A stretch of DNA of 64,000 bases from the NCBI GenBank assembly GCA_039583875.1, contig CM077157.1:71486346-71550345 (forward strand), given 5' to 3'. The notes beneath the pieces are model-generated. The model ran no database searches, had not been told where the DNA came from, and was given only the letters and a program-made list of their open reading frames with translations. The stretch's first letter is position 1, and each line of letters starts with the position of its first letter. The DNA is from Platanthera guangdongensis (Eukaryota; Streptophyta; Magnoliopsida; Asparagales; Orchidaceae). Below, in pieces: positions 1 to 11,354 of the stretch. The translations under genes were made by a program, and so were the position numbers.

Positions 1-631
1 CTGAATTTTGGGCAGGGGGTCACCCTTAACCATGCTTAGGGTCTGTCCAAAAATGAGAATATTTGGAGATACTTTGGCTATAGTTTTATCTTTTATTTAA
101 TAATACTAGGGTAATTTAATTAGGTGGTCTAAATACCTCCAAACCCTCCCAAATTTTGGTGAGTGATCCCTGGCCTCATAATATGCCTCTGTATAAAGTT
201 TCACCCCATTTGGATGTGTTTTGGATAGGTAATGAACTAACCCTAATTTTACCTTAATGAGGGGCTCTTAAGTGAAAAGTGCACTTTGAGGTTGAGTGGT
301 CAATTCACCTCAACAGAGGCTGGGATTTTGACCACTGACTCGAAATGACCTTTAAGAGCCTCAAAGGGATTATGAGGTGGTCTAAGGTAGCTTTGCCCTA
401 GGATCCAAACTCACACCCTAAGGAGGGGCTTTTGAGTGTTGTGAAGGGCATGGGCTTTTGTTGGAACACCCTATTACTAATTTGGGTCAGGATCACTATG
501 TCTCTAGGAAACCTGTTTTTAACCTCCTGTATAAATCTAATGGTCAATTAGAATTGAGTCTAAGGGTTAGAAGTCTAGGTTTGGAAGCTGCCCTCAAGAC
601 CAAGGATTTTCAGTTTGAGACTAAATCATAT

Positions 632-925
632 CATCGAGCTCAGCACGACGATTCGTCGAACTCCAATCGACGATCGTCTAGCTCAACTTCGACAGATCGT
701 CGAACTCCATTCGACGATCGCTGAGCTCAACTTCAACAAATCATCGAACTCCATTCGACGATCTGCGAGCTCAGTTCGACGATCTTGACTCAGTATTGGA
801 TCTCTATCTCTGAGCTCAGTTCGACGATCTTTGAGCTCAGATTGACGATTTTTTTGTTGCTGTATAAGTCCAAATCGCTGAGCTCAGTTCGACGATAGCA
901 GAGCTCAGTTCGACGTTTTCTGATG
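632..925. repeat. A-type palindrome array in LTR (TCGTCGAA / TTCGACGA)
   Basis: Clustered copies of TCGTCGAACTC, ATTCGACGATC and GAGCTCAGTTCGACGAT. A perfect inverted pair is TCGTCGAA at 697-704 with TTCGACGA at 710-717, spacer 5 bp. Units are irregularly spaced and each holds one or two CpGs. A second array with the same core lies inside A's gag. Confidence 0.8.
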
Positions 926-1713
926 AGTTAAAGGATTTTTCAAGATTCAAATTCAGGAGTTATTCAGCAATTAATTCAAAAGATTTTCTAGCCGTTTTTA
1001 TTTATTCTGGACCAACTTTCAAGGGATTATCAAGGAATGTTTCTTTGGACTTTCCTCCAGAAGACATTTGCAATTAAGGATGCAATTAATGATAGGCCAA
1101 CGGCTATTCTTGACAGAGGATGACTTTCTATTCAGAACCAGAGAATAAAATACAAGATTTTTGAATCTCTCTATCACTTAGAAAACAGACAAGAAGAACA
1201 AGAACAAAATATTCTCTGGCTCAAAGAATTCTCTCAAGAACACACATTCAAGGAGATCAAACCTTCTGAAATCTTCTGATCTCTCTTGTCTCAAGTGTTC
1301 AAGGCCAACATCTTTCAAGACTCCAGACACCTAACATTTCAGCTATTGATGAAAGTATCATTTGCTGGAGATCAACTTCTAAAGGCCTATCATCCTACAA
1401 CAAAGCTTCATTTCCTGAACATCTCAAGAACTCAGGGGGAGCTTTGACAACATCAAATCCACAGTCTTCTCAGCTGCTTTGAGAAAGAGAAGACTTCCAT
1501 AAATCTCTCATCCCCATCTCTGTAAAGGGTTTTTCAAACTCACTTCAAAAGTTTGTGCTTGGTTTTTGAACACCTTGTCAAAAGCTCATTGGTGGCAAGA
1601 CACCTGATCAAAAAATCTGATTTGGTTTTTGAGCACCTTATCAAAAGCTCATTGGTGCCCAGGACACCTGATCAACTCATCCTGCAGTGGATTCCTACCT
1701 AGGGTGGTAGAAG

Positions 1714-1744
1714 AGTGGATGTACCCAAGTTTAGGGGAACCACT
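1714..1744 (+). promoter_or_regulatory. Conserved LTR hairpin block (A copy)
   Basis: The block starts AGTGGATGTACCC and ends GGGGAACCACT. AGTGG can pair with CCACT, and CCC with GGG, around a short loop. The same block occurs at a similar place in all copia LTRs of the window, although the surrounding LTR sequence differs between families. Confidence 0.65.
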
Positions 1745-1977
1745 ATAGCTCCTTGTGTCTTCTGGCTTGCTTGTCTTTATCTTTTGTTTCTGGCTATGAT
1801 TATTTTGTGATTAGTTTAGATCTGTGATTAATTTCTATTGTAGGTTATTTTGTGATTAGAATTAATAGTTGCTTCCCTGTTCACTCAGATTACAATAATT
1901 GTTGTAAAAAGTTTTCAAGCACCATATACTCTATTCACCCCCCTCTAGAGTATATCAGATCTAGCTGCACTTTCAAT

Positions 1978-1989
1978 TGGTATTAGAGG
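1978..1989 (+). other. Primer-binding site of element A (tRNA-iMet type)
   Basis: TGGTATTAGAGG, two changes from the usual TGGTATCAGAGC, two bases after the LTR end. Confidence 0.75.
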
Positions 1990-2106
1990 CAGGTTGGTTA
2001 AACATACCACACCTTGGTGGTTGCACAGGCTAACACCTGAACCCAAAGATTCCTAGTTAGATCTGTTTTCTTTTGAGTTTATTATTAGATTTTGTTTTCA
2101 CAAATC

Positions 2107-4114
2107 ATGGAGCAAAATAAAGATTATGCTAGCACCAGACCTCCAGTGTGCAATCTATCCAAGTTTGCACTTTGGAAAGCAAGGATTAGATTATACATGA
2201 ATTCTATTGACGAGGATATTTTTAATTCTGTTTTGACAGTTTGTCCAAGACCTCCAGAGAACTCAAGTACAAATGCCTGTTCCACCTCCATCAGGAACAG
2301 ATGCTGATATCAAGAAGTGGAAGATAGCTGATGCCAAGGCTATGAACATCCTAGCCCAGACCATGTCTGATGACATCTTTCAAAAGGTGGCTGAAAGCAA
2401 TTCAGCAAAGGAAATCTGGGATAAACTCTCTGAAATAGTCTCAGGCTCAGCTGATGAGATAAAGGACAGGAGATCCCACCTCATATCTCAATATGAGAAT
2501 TTCAAGAAGGGAGAAGCTGAATCAGTTGGAGATATGTACAATAGACTCAGTCTAATAGTCAGTGAACTCAGGACTTTGGATAAGGAGATATCACTAACTG
2601 AACTTAATGACAAAATCCTAATGTGCTTCCCTAGCACTTGGGATTCAAGAATCTGGCCAATCAAAGATGCCAGAAGTTTAAATGAGATCACCACAGAAGC
2701 TCTATTGGGTAAGCTCAAATCTTATGAGCTAAATAGAGAAGAAGAGCAGAAGGCTGCTTCACCAGCCACAAGAAAAGAGAAGACAATAGCCTTCAAAGCA
2801 ACTGAAGATCAGCCTGAAGACAAAGTCACAGGAAATGATGAACTGCTCAGTCTGTTGGCCAAAAGATTCTACAAGATGGCCAGAAAGGACTTCAGAAAGA
2901 GATCATACAAGGAGCATGATAAGCCAAGGTATGATAAGTCTAACAATAAAGAAATTGTTTGCTTTGGTTGCAGGAAATCAGGGCATATTGTACCTGACTG
3001 TCCAGAAAACAAAAACAAGGACAGAAGGGACAAGAAAGAAAGAAGAAAGGAGAAAGACTTCAAGAGGAATGGCAATGGGAAACTCTCCTCAAGCAAAAAC
3101 AAACACACTAGGAAGGGATTTGTTGCTGAATCTTGGAGTGAAATTGAAGAGGAATCAGAAGCCTCATCCATCTCCAGTGATGATGAAGATGATGCAGAAG
3201 AGAAGGAGTTCTGCATGATGACAATCAATGCCTCACAACATAATTCAGATGAAGAAGACTCAGAGTCAGATTCAGAGACTCAACTTGAAGAAGACCAGGT
3301 AATTAGTTCATTTTATTTCAATTCAGAGGACTTTAAATCTGAGTTTAAAGCTTTATGTTTAGACCTGCTAAAATCTGAGAAAGAAATTATCTCTCTCAGA
3401 AATCATTTATCTGAACATAATACCTTAAAGTCAGAAAACCTCAAGCTCTCTCAGGAGTTGGAGTGCTGTAGGGAGCAGATAGCTTCACTGAAAGGTGAGC
3501 TATCTGAGGCCAAGAAGCTTGAAGAATCCCTTAATGGGAGAAGTATCAAGCTGATGGACATCACAAGCACAGTGAACTCCAGATTTAATAGTACACTGGG
3601 CTTGGGTGCTTCATCCAGCCAACCCATAGTTCTAACAACTCCAATAAAGTTCATTTCTGATAAAGGAAAGGGAGTTGTAGAGGTAGCTAGGAAAAATTCT
3701 GATCTGCCCAAGAAAACTAAGTCCCAGCAGAAATTGTCGAACAGAGCTCGACGATCGCCGAACGGAGATCGACGATCTCAGACAAAATCGTCGAACTCAG
3801 GTCGACGATCTCAAGTTCCTGAACTCTGCCACAGTCGACCGTCGAACGGAGCTCGACGATCTTACCAAAGATCGTCGAACGCAGCTCCACGATCGTCGAA
3901 TAGAGATCAGGGCTCTGGAAATTCCTTCAAGGGCAAATCAAAATCCAATCCTAGGGGTCCTTCATCCCAAATCTTTAACCCTTATACTGAATGGATTATT
4001 CCTCTAAGGAGATATCATCCTGAAGGTTATAAGAGTCAACCTGGGATGTCTTTTATTTCTGAATTTAAAGGTTATCAACCTAGGCCCAAGGTAAACTGGG
4101 TAAAAAACAAATGA
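2107..4114 (+). pseudogene. gag: gag of element A, frameshifted
   Basis: Gag forms the virus-like particle. The ATG at 2107 opens MEQNKDYAST; the frame is lost near 2255-2272 and the rest reads from about 2260 in the +1 frame to the TGA at 4112-4114. The order is: N-terminal capsid-like (UBN2-type) region with the EIWDKL and LNDKIL blocks, one zinc knuckle CFGCRKSGHIVPDC (about 2970-3010), a lysine-rich run, an acidic serine-rich stretch, a coiled coil (about 3340-3540), and an Arg/Ser-rich tail whose codons are the palindrome array. The second knuckle found in C, E and H (CWCCGKV) is missing. Pol follows in another frame after an acceptor-like T-rich TGTGCAG. Confidence 0.85.
3735..3905. repeat. 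A-type palindrome array inside gag coding sequence
   Basis: TCGTCGAAC, CTCGACGATC and GTCGACGATC units recur about every 20-30 bp and are translated as repeated ARRS, DRRS and GRRS peptides. The core is the one seen in A's LTR array at 632-925. The array is carried in frame, so it adds a basic tail to Gag while providing DNA motifs. Confidence 0.75.
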
Positions 4115-4130
4115 ATTATTTTATGTGCAG

Positions 4131-6181
4131 GTGAAGACCTATCCAACACCTAACCAGCAATGGTACTTGGATAGTGGGTGCTCTAAGCACATGACAGGAA
4201 ACAAGGACAACCTCACATTCTTTAAAGCAAAGCTTGGACCCAAAGTTATCTTTGGTGATTCAAACTTTGGACAAACTAAAGGATATGGTGCAGTCCAAAT
4301 TGGATCAGTAACATTCAAGAAGGTAGCTTATGTGGAAGGACTGAAGCACAACTTAATAAGCATCAGTAAGCTACGTGATGAAGGCTACCAGGTGACCTTC
4401 AGCAAAGCATTATGCAAAATCAAGTCAGAGGACAACACAACTGTGTTGACAGGTAAAAAGAAAGGTAATATCTATCTAGTATATTTTCTTTCAACAGATG
4501 TAGATATTTTCCTGTTCAATTCTGTCTGTAGACCTAATATTTTATGGCATAAGAGACTAGGACACTTAAACCTTAGAACTATTGCTAGGCTATCCAAGGA
4601 CAACTTTGTTAGAGGACTACCTTCTGGCCCCTACAAGAAGGAAGGACTCTCCAGGGCTTGTCAATTAGGCAAGCAAACTAAAAATAGTTTTAAGTCACTT
4701 AATAAGAGTGATTCACCTAGGATATTGTATTTGTTACGCATGGATCTTTTTGGACCCATCACAGTACAAAGCCTAGGAGGGAAATCTTACACTTTAGTAG
4801 TTGTAGATGACTTCTCTAGATTCACTTGGGTGTTCTTTCTGAGGAAGAAGTCTGATAACTTCAAGTGTTTGACAGAGTTTCTCAAATGCATACAGATTGA
4901 GTTCAATACTCACATTGCCCTGATCAGAAGTGATCATGGGACAGAGTTTGATTTTCTTCTTATGCAAGAGTTCTGTCAGAGTGAAGGGATCAGACACACT
5001 TTCTCAGCTCCTAGAACTCCTCAACAAAATGAGGTAGCTAAAAGGAAAAATAGAACCCTTATTGAATCTGCCACTACATTGTTGTCAGATGCTCATCTTC
5101 CTCTATCCTTTTGGGCAGAGGCAATGGACACCTCCAACTATGTGCTGAATAGAAGTTTGATACATAAACTAAAGGGCAAGACTCCCTATGAATTACTCAA
5201 AGGGAAGAAACCTAAAGTTGATTATTTTAGAGTTTTTGGTTGTATTTGCTATATACATAATAATGACAAGAAATATTTAGCAAAATTTCAAGCTAAAGCT
5301 GATGAAGGAGTGTTTCTGGGATACTCCATGATCAGTAAGGCTTATAGAGTTTATAATAAATCATCTCTAAAAATTGAGGAATCTAACATGTCATTTGATG
5401 AATCTAACATGTCTTTCAAGGAGAAGAACACTTCTACCATAACACCTTTGTAGGAACATTCTCTTGTTGAAGACTTGAATAAGTTACAGGTTACTCAAAA
5501 AGAGGAAAGCAGTGAAGATGAAAAAAGCATTCAACATATTGAAGAATAACTTGAAGAGCCAATTGTTGTACCACAAGAGGAAACAACAACACAGGTTGGT
5601 GAACAATCAACACCCCCTGTTGATTTAGTAACATCAAGAGACCATCCAATTTCCCAAATAATTGGAGACATCTCAGCTGGTGTGCAAACCAGAAATCAGG
5701 TCAACCAAAATCTGTTGCACACTTGCTTCCTATCTCAAATTGAACCTCAGTCCATTCAAGATGCAGAGCAAGATCCACACTAGATCATTGCAATGCAAGA
5801 AGAGTTGCATCAATTTGAAAGGAACAAAGTGTGGGAACTAGTACCAAAGTCTAAGGATCACTCCATTGTTGGAACAAAGTGGGTGTTCAGAAACAAAGTA
5901 GATGATCAAGGAGTAATTGTAAGGAACATGGCAAGGCTAGTTGCTCAAGGATATTCTCAAGAAGAAGGAATAGACTATGACCAGACTTTTGCACCAGTTG
6001 CAAGATTGGAAGCCATAAGAATATTTTTAGCTTATGCATCACATAAAGGCTTCAAGGTATATCAGATGGATGTCAAAAATGCATTTCTAAATGGAGACAT
6101 CAAAGAAGAAGTATATGTCAGACAACATCCAGGTTTTATCTCTCCAACTTATCCTGATTATGTTTTTAAGTTGAACAAAGC
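4131..6181 (+). pseudogene. pol: pol of element A (PR-INT-RT fragment), three stops
   Basis: Polyprotein for protease, integrase and reverse transcriptase. The protease motif [13 protein letters not shown] is at about 4160. The integrase zinc region follows (HKRLGHL at about 4550), but the first Cys of the usual CSACQ pair is not seen (LSRACQ). Integrase core motifs include [14 protein letters not shown] and PQQNEVAKRKNRT, where most relatives read NGVAERKNRT. Stops in the same frame are TAG 5451, TAA 5547 and TAG 5781; comparison with C suggests CAG, CAA and TGG originals, all transitions. RT starts at about 5793 ([11 protein letters not shown]) and is cut at 6181, before YVDD. There is no ATG at the pol start. 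Confidence 0.9.
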
Positions 6182-6319
6182 TGAAAGTCCACCTAGTGTC
6201 AACTATCTTCACCTATGGGGGGGGGGAATAGGTGACGTGCAGCGTTTTTGCGGAATTTAAATTGTACCTGCACACGAAAATAAAACAACACAGCACAACA
6301 GAGTACACAAGCTATTTAT

Positions 6320-6348
6320 AGTGGTTCCCCGATTTGGGTACATCCACT
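6320..6348 (-). promoter_or_regulatory. Conserved LTR hairpin block (B 3' LTR)
   Basis: Minus strand AGTGGATGTACCC ... GGGGAACCACT, 29 bp. The same block recurs in the partial 5' LTR at 26491-26519. Confidence 0.65.
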
Positions 6349-7169
6349 TTCCCCCTTCGACCTATCTCCCAACAAGGGACGACTCGGTCACTTCTCCAAC
6401 AGAATTGAAATCCAATCCTTGCACTATCGGAAGGAACCCTTCCACACGTAGGAGTCAACACTCCCACAACACGGGTTGCACCCAACCCTTACAACTAGGA
6501 ACCAACGTTCCTTTACAACAAAAGTAAGACTAGAATGTACAAGAGATACAAACAACGTTTGGAGACTAAGGTGTCCCTCTTCGTTGACGACGTGTTTTTG
6601 AAGTCCACGAAGAGTCCACAACCCTAGATCTCTCTTGGAGAGAATCTCCCCGGAACCGGCGGTGGCAAGATGGGCGGCGGCTAGGTTCACGGGATCGGCG
6701 GCGACAATGATGTGCGGCTGCTGTACTTTGGAGATCCAAACTTCGTAGCGAAGCAAGCTAGGTCTACCAACGGTCACACTAGGATCAGTCGTCTCGATCG
6801 ATTCGGACGGGGAAGGTTTTCCCGATCAACAAATCAAGAGACAAGAGATCTCCGGTTAGACACGTGAGACTCTAAGCTTGGCTAAGCTTTTGTCGACCGG
6901 AGATCTGGAAGAAACCTCGATCAAGACCGGCGATCAACTCTCTCGAACGGCGACGGCGGCGGCGGAAATCGCGATCTAGGTCACGTCGCGGCTCGGCTTC
7001 GTATATCTTTTTCGTCGTGTGTACTGTTCAAAAATACGCCTGTATTTATACTGTAGACAACTTCAATATGACCGTTGTGGGTCCCACCAGAAGAAACCCT
7101 AAATCCGGTTCAAAATAGTGCCAGCTGCAGAATCCGGTCCAGCTTTTTCCAGAAAATTGCCCAAGTAAA

Positions 7170-7390
7170 AATCGGCGAGAATCAACTGTGATTCTCTTCG
7201 AATCGTCGAGAATCAAGGGTGATTCTCGACGATTCGTCGAGAATCACAGAGTGATTCTCGTCGAATTTGACTTGATTGCACTCTGATTTAGCCGGCGAGA
7301 ATCAGCTAGTGATTCTCGACGATTCGGCGAGAATCACTAGTGATTCTCGTCGAATCGGCGAGAATCACTTGGTGATTCTCGTCGATTCTT
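7170..7390. repeat. B/E/H-type palindrome array in B 3' LTR
   Basis: Tandem TCGGCGAGAATC, TCGTCGAGAATC and their complements GATTCTCGTCGA and GATTCTCGACGA, many with a central ACTAGT. Half-sites face each other to make long near-perfect palindromes. Confidence 0.85.
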
Positions 7391-7721
7391 ACTTGGATGA
7401 TTTTTCGTCTTACGCCTCTGAGCTGCTCTTTGACTCATCCTTGCTCCTTGTCTGCTCTTGCATAAACACAGCCCTGTACTTGAAAGTAAGTGCACTCCAA
7501 TAGAGAGAGTACACGTAGGCCAACACACTGATCTGCTCAACGAGGGATTACGTCGTGCAGACCCGTGTATATTGACCTACTGCACCCTGACATTGGTGTG
7601 CACTTAGCGTGGAATAACTGCAAGCACAACTTGAAATATTTCATCAAATACATTGTGAATTCATCTTAGCTTGACAGGTGGCTTCCTCAAATCCAGGTAA
7701 TTGTGGATACAATACCCAACA

Positions 7722-7735
7722 ATCTCCCCCTATTT
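7722..7735 (-). other. Polypurine tract of element B
   Basis: Minus strand AAATAGGGGGAGAT directly before the 3' LTR. It primes plus-strand DNA. The stretch 7736-7959 between it and the aORF stop holds nothing recognisable apart from a short TATATA run at 7870-7883. Confidence 0.8.
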
Positions 7736-7959
7736 GACGAAGCCAAAATCCTACTAGCTACGATGAATACCACCAACCAGATAATATATACAACATACAG
7801 AATTTAGAGATGCAGCACAAGAGAGTATAGGCAAACAGACCAAAACTTGAGTCACTCATAAATTCATATACATATATATATATAATTTCAAGATTGTTCA
7901 TATAATAATAATACACGTTAATTGTTCTTATGAGAGAATGACAAGCTATAAATTTCTGA

Positions 7960-9117
7960 CTATTTTTCTTTGGCTAAGTCATCCTTGAGTTTCTGAGCCA
8001 AAAACTTCTTCCTTTGCCTTTCAACATACTCCTTAGGCTTTGGATAGTATCTGGGAGGAGGAGCTTTATCTGCCGCAGTGTTGGTCCTGAAAAAGATGTT
8101 ACGTTTGGCTTCATAGGTCTTGTGCAGCTCCCACTCATGCTGGCTGTATACATCGTTTCGATTGATTTCCCCTTTTTCTTGTAGCCAGAATGTGTCCAGT
8201 ATGATACTCTTGGATACTGGACTCCACTTTTCGTTTCTTACTTCCTCCTCCTTCAGTCTGATTCTCTTTTCAGCTTGTGTTTCCTTTGATGTCCCTTCTT
8301 GAGATTTCCTCTTGTCCCTGGCTTTTGCTAGGGCTCCTTGATCAAACATTGCCATCAGTTTTGCCTTGGAGGAGGCCCTAGCAGCCCTATGAGCATCAGC
8401 CTCACTTAAATGAACTTCTGCAGTACTTACTCCCTCATCTGTCGCAGTATTAATTTCAGGAGCAGGAGTACCTTCGGGATTTTCAGGGATATTAACGCCT
8501 AACGCTTGTTGGAGCATCCACCAGCAACTGTCATAAACATATTTGTTTGACTGTTCAAAGTTGTTGATCATGACTTCCCGAAGCTCAGCCATCTTAGCTA
8601 TATATTCTTTCTCCCCCTTTTTGGCTTCGACTGCAATGGAGTTTGCATAAGAATGTAGTGACTCATCAATATGCTTTGTAGTCCTGGAGAATTCAGTGAT
8701 CAAGGCTTGTTGATTGGTGTTAAGAGTTACCATATTGCCATCAACTTTTGAATGTTATTTGCGACGACATGAGCATTCTGATTCACTACGGCGAGAGTAT
8801 CGGTGTTCTTTTTCAATCCGTCCATAAGAAGAGTGACAGCTTGGCCAGCCGCTGTATACTTATCTTCAAACTTCTTTTCCATCACGTCCAGTTTGTGATT
8901 GATCTCCACCATGTTCTTGAGCATGAGATTCTCTGATTTCTTAATTCTTTTCAACATTTTATTTTGAGCTTTCTCAAAAGATGCTTTAAGCTCATCCACT
9001 ATACCCTGAATGACATTCACGGTGTGATTGGCTAGATCATCTCGTAGTGGAAGATCCAGAGGCACTCCTTGGCCTTGCTCTTCAGCAGATGCACCTGTAG
9101 AGCTGGACACGAGTACA
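7960..9117 (-). pseudogene. aORF of element B, 3' part (coiled coil and C-terminal domain)
   Basis: Continuation of the aORF whose 5' part is at 22312-23436; element C sits between them at the GTCTC duplication. From 9117 downward it matches the intact aORF of E: NVIQGIVDELKASF, a long heptad-like coiled coil, and NNIQK. One base is then missing near 8745 (E reads KFDGNMV), so the rest (8733-7960) is in the next frame: coiled coil, SCWWMLQQALG, a basic stretch (KARDKRKSQ..EKRIRLK), and the C-terminal signature WSPVSKSIIL .. PPPRYYPKPKEYVERQ. Function unknown. It occupies the position of the SIRE 'env-like' ORF, but no membrane segment is visible. Confidence 0.88.
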
Positions 9118-9267
9118 GTCTCTGTTGGGTACATTGGTCAAATGTACCTGATTTGAAGAAGCCTCACCCAACTCAATAATATACATCATAATGTATTTGA
9201 TGTATGTTTGAGTTACTTGTGCAGGTTAGGTATTCACTGGACTGAAGCTAAAACTTTCTAAGTCCAT

Positions 9268-10186
9268 GTGTCGACACCCAGAGGGAAAGTGTCGACACTT
9301 GAGAAAGCTTGTGTCGACACCCAGACAAGCAGTGTCGACACTTGGAGTCATTGTGTCGACACCTGGGATGCAGAGTCGACACCAGACATAAAGTGTCGAC
9401 ACAAGGAGCTGAGTCGACACTCAGTGAAGAAGAATGCAGAGAAGCAGTGTCGACACTTAGCAGAAGTGTCGACACCTAGAGGAGCAGTGTCTACACCAGA
9501 AAGTGTCGACACTCAGCAAAAGTCTGCAGAGTCTAAGTACAAGTGTCGACACTCAACACAATGTGTCGACACTATGCAGAAGAGTCAGCATTTGATGTAA
9601 GTGTCGACACTCGGCACAATGTGTCGACACTCAACAGAAGAGTCAACATATGAAGTATGTGTCGACACTCAGAACAATGTGTCGACACACAGCTAAAGAC
9701 TCAACACTTGAAGAAAGTGTCGACACAAGGAGCTGTGTCGACACTTAGCCAAGAACAGAAAGAACAGCAAATTATTCTAAGTACAAGTGTCGACACTAAG
9801 GGAATGTGTCGACACTCAGCTGAAGTCTCAACAAAAAGAAGATGTGTCGACACAAGGAGCTGTGTCGACACTCAGCAAGAATCAACATAAAAGACTATGT
9901 GTCGACACCTAGAAGCAGTGTCGACACTTGACAGATTCAACACAAGAAGTTGTGTCGACACAAAGGAGATGTGTCGACACTTAGAAGAATACAGTTGAAG
10001 ATAGAAGATCAAGTACTTGTGTCGACACTCAATTTCAGTGTCGACACATGCAGAAGAATCTGTGTCGAGACATACAAGGAAATGTGTCGACATCTTGTAG
10101 ACTTGTGTCGACACTTACACAACATGTGTCGACACTTGGATTATAAGTGTCGACACTTAAGAACAGAAAGTCTCGACACTATCTGA
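9268..10186. repeat. C-type palindrome array in 5' LTR (GTGTCGACAC)
   Basis: I count about 30 exact copies of the 10-bp palindrome GTGTCGACAC and several one-base variants (GTGTCTACAC, AGTCGACAC, GTGTCGAGAC) in 0.9 kb. Spacers are 8-40 bp, AG-rich and partly similar. Because the unit is palindromic, open frames appear on both strands (CRH, VDT and ST runs); they are by-products, not genes. Confidence 0.95.
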
Positions 10187-10312
10187 CAGTTAGAGAATGT
10201 CAAGAATTGACTGGATGACGTGACAGCTGCCGTTTCAGCCGGTCTACAGCACTTGTCAGAGATGTCAGAAGTCAGTTATGAACCGGACCAGCCGGTTACC
10301 ATGAAGAAGGCC

Positions 10313-10320
10313 TATAAATA
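10313..10320 (+). promoter_or_regulatory. TATA box of element C 5' LTR
   Basis: TATAAATA in GGCCTATAAATAGG, about 130 bp after the last palindrome. The same box is at 21379-21386 in the 3' LTR. It probably sets the U3/R border, which puts the array in U3 as an upstream regulatory block. Confidence 0.7.
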
Positions 10321-11020
10321 GGCACAGACTGTTTACAGAAACCAAGGTTGTTAATATTGTTAAGAGTTAACAGAAGAAGGTTAAGTGTTGATTGAGTTCA
10401 GATTAATCTAAGAGATTTGTTCAAGTGGTTGCTGATCAAGTTATCCAAGTGATACAAATCAAGAAGATCTTGCTGTCCAACGGCAGATCTAAGAAGTTGG
10501 AGAGAGAGAGCTCCAATCAAGAATTCAGTCTTTGGAACTAGGCTGAGAAGAAGAATTCAGAAGCATCTGGATCTTAAGAAGCAGAGGTCAAGGAACAACT
10601 GCAGAGGATTCAGACTTATTCAGTTCTACTCAAGAAGCTTTGAAGGAAGCTAAGTCAGTTTGGATCTATCTGAGTTCTTCCAAGAACTCAGCAAGAAACT
10701 GTCAACTCCTCTCTTATTTTTTGAGTTGTTGAGTTATTTGTTGTAATACTATTTTAACTTGTAGGATCCATTGGATCTGAGTGATTGTAAGCCTATATTT
10801 ATAAAGGCTGAGGGTAGGGCTTGTTAGCCTGAGTGTAGGAGATATAGATCTCTGAGTGTAGACCTTGGTTGGCTGAGTGTAGGCCTTGATTGGCTGAGTG
10901 TAGGCTTTGGGATAAAGCTGAGTGTAAGGCTTTGGGCCTGAGGTAGGAACCAATTTGGGTTCTAAGACAGTGGAGAAGTTAGGTTGAATCTAGTACACTG
11001 CTAGATAGGCGAAGGGGGAA

Positions 11021-11051
11021 AGTGGATGTACCCAGATCTTGGGGAACCACT
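11021..11051 (+). promoter_or_regulatory. Conserved LTR hairpin block (C 5' LTR)
   Basis: AGTGGATGTACCC .. TTGGGGAACCACT, 31 bp. AGTGG pairs with CCACT, and CCCA with TGGG. It lies downstream of the TATA box, so it is in the transcript. The 3' LTR copy is at 22087-22117. Confidence 0.7.
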
Positions 11052-11240
11052 ATAAATCACTGTATGCTGTGCTGTGTTTGTGCTGTAGATGATCTGTGTT
11101 TGTTTGATTATTGTTGATTGCTGAAATTGACTTGTTAGAAATCTGTGATATAACTGTTTGACTGCCAACAAAGTTAGAACAAGGATTAGGTCACCTATTA
11201 ACCCCCCCCCTCTAGGTGTTTAGGTACCATATCTTACAAG

Positions 11241-11252
11241 TGGTATCAGAGC
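11241..11252 (+). other. Primer-binding site of element C
   Basis: TGGTATCAGAGC, matching the 3' end of initiator tRNA-Met, two bases (AG) after the LTR. Confidence 0.92.
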
Positions 11253-11354
11253 CAGGTTCCTCAAAACAAGGACTAACAGTCTGAGGAGATCCTGTCTGGC
11301 AGATTCAGTGTTAGGCAATTCACAGATTCAAGAACTTCAAGAACATCAAGAAAC

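Larger units (their letters stand above)
1..1975 (+). repeat. 5' LTR of element A (left end outside window)
   Basis: The right boundary is set by the TTTCA end followed two bases later by a tRNA-Met-type PBS. Near the end it has the C-run plus CTCTAGAG block common to the other copia LTRs here and the conserved hairpin block. No TGTTGGG start is seen, so the LTR is at least 1975 bp. It contains the A-specific palindrome array. Short open frames inside it (for example 458-724) follow the repeats and are not believable genes. Confidence 0.8.
1..6181 (+). mobile_element. Element A: 5' part of an old SIRE-like Ty1/copia retrotransposon
   Basis: Seen: an LTR-like block, a PBS, gag and pol as far as the first half of RT on one strand. 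The left LTR end lies outside the window. The right end is not natural: pol stops in RT after the residues LNKA, where the LTR of element B begins (6182). The five bases before the junction (AAAGC, 6177-6181) should be B's target duplication, but the matching copy is lost with B's other end. RNase H, any aORF and the 3' LTR are absent from the window. Gag carries a frameshift and pol three stops, so A is dead and older than B. Confidence 0.9.
6182..7721 (-). repeat. 3' LTR of element B
   Basis: Read on the minus strand it starts TGTTGGGTATTG (7721) and ends GGACTTTCA (6182), the same termini as the LTRs of E and H. A minus-strand TATA-like box is at 7043-7050, a G-run (C-run on the sense strand) at 6218-6226, and the hairpin block at 6320-6348. 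The palindrome array lies at about 7170-7390. Confidence 0.92.
9123..11238 (+). repeat. 5' LTR of element C
   Basis: From TGTTGGGTAC to CTTACA. It holds the GTGTCGACAC array (9268-10186), the TATA box at 10313, a GAGTGTAGG-type short repeat at about 10829-10930, the hairpin block at 11021-11051, and a C-run with CTCTAGGTGTTTAGG before the end. Confidence 0.97.

Noticed and set aside
458..724. 88-residue ORF in the A LTR
   Set aside because: It runs into the palindrome array, has no homologue-like motif and lies in LTR sequence.
4091..4130. A true 40-nt intron at the gag-pol border
   Set aside because: Shorter than plant introns are known to be; kept only as an acceptor-like signal in the findings.
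9226..10186. Open frames on both strands rich in CRH, VDT and MST peptides (also 20274-21252)
   Set aside because: They are translations of the GTGTCGACAC palindrome array; the same peptides occur on both strands and frames, and the array is in the LTR U3.
9268..10186. CRISPR-like array (short palindromic repeat with spacers)
   Set aside because: Spacing is irregular, spacers resemble one another, the repeat is only 10 bp, and the array is inside a plant LTR present in two copies.
10714..10953. Minus-strand ORF with repeated YTQP peptides (also 21780-22019)
   Set aside because: Created by the GAGTGTAGG short repeat of the LTR read in antisense.
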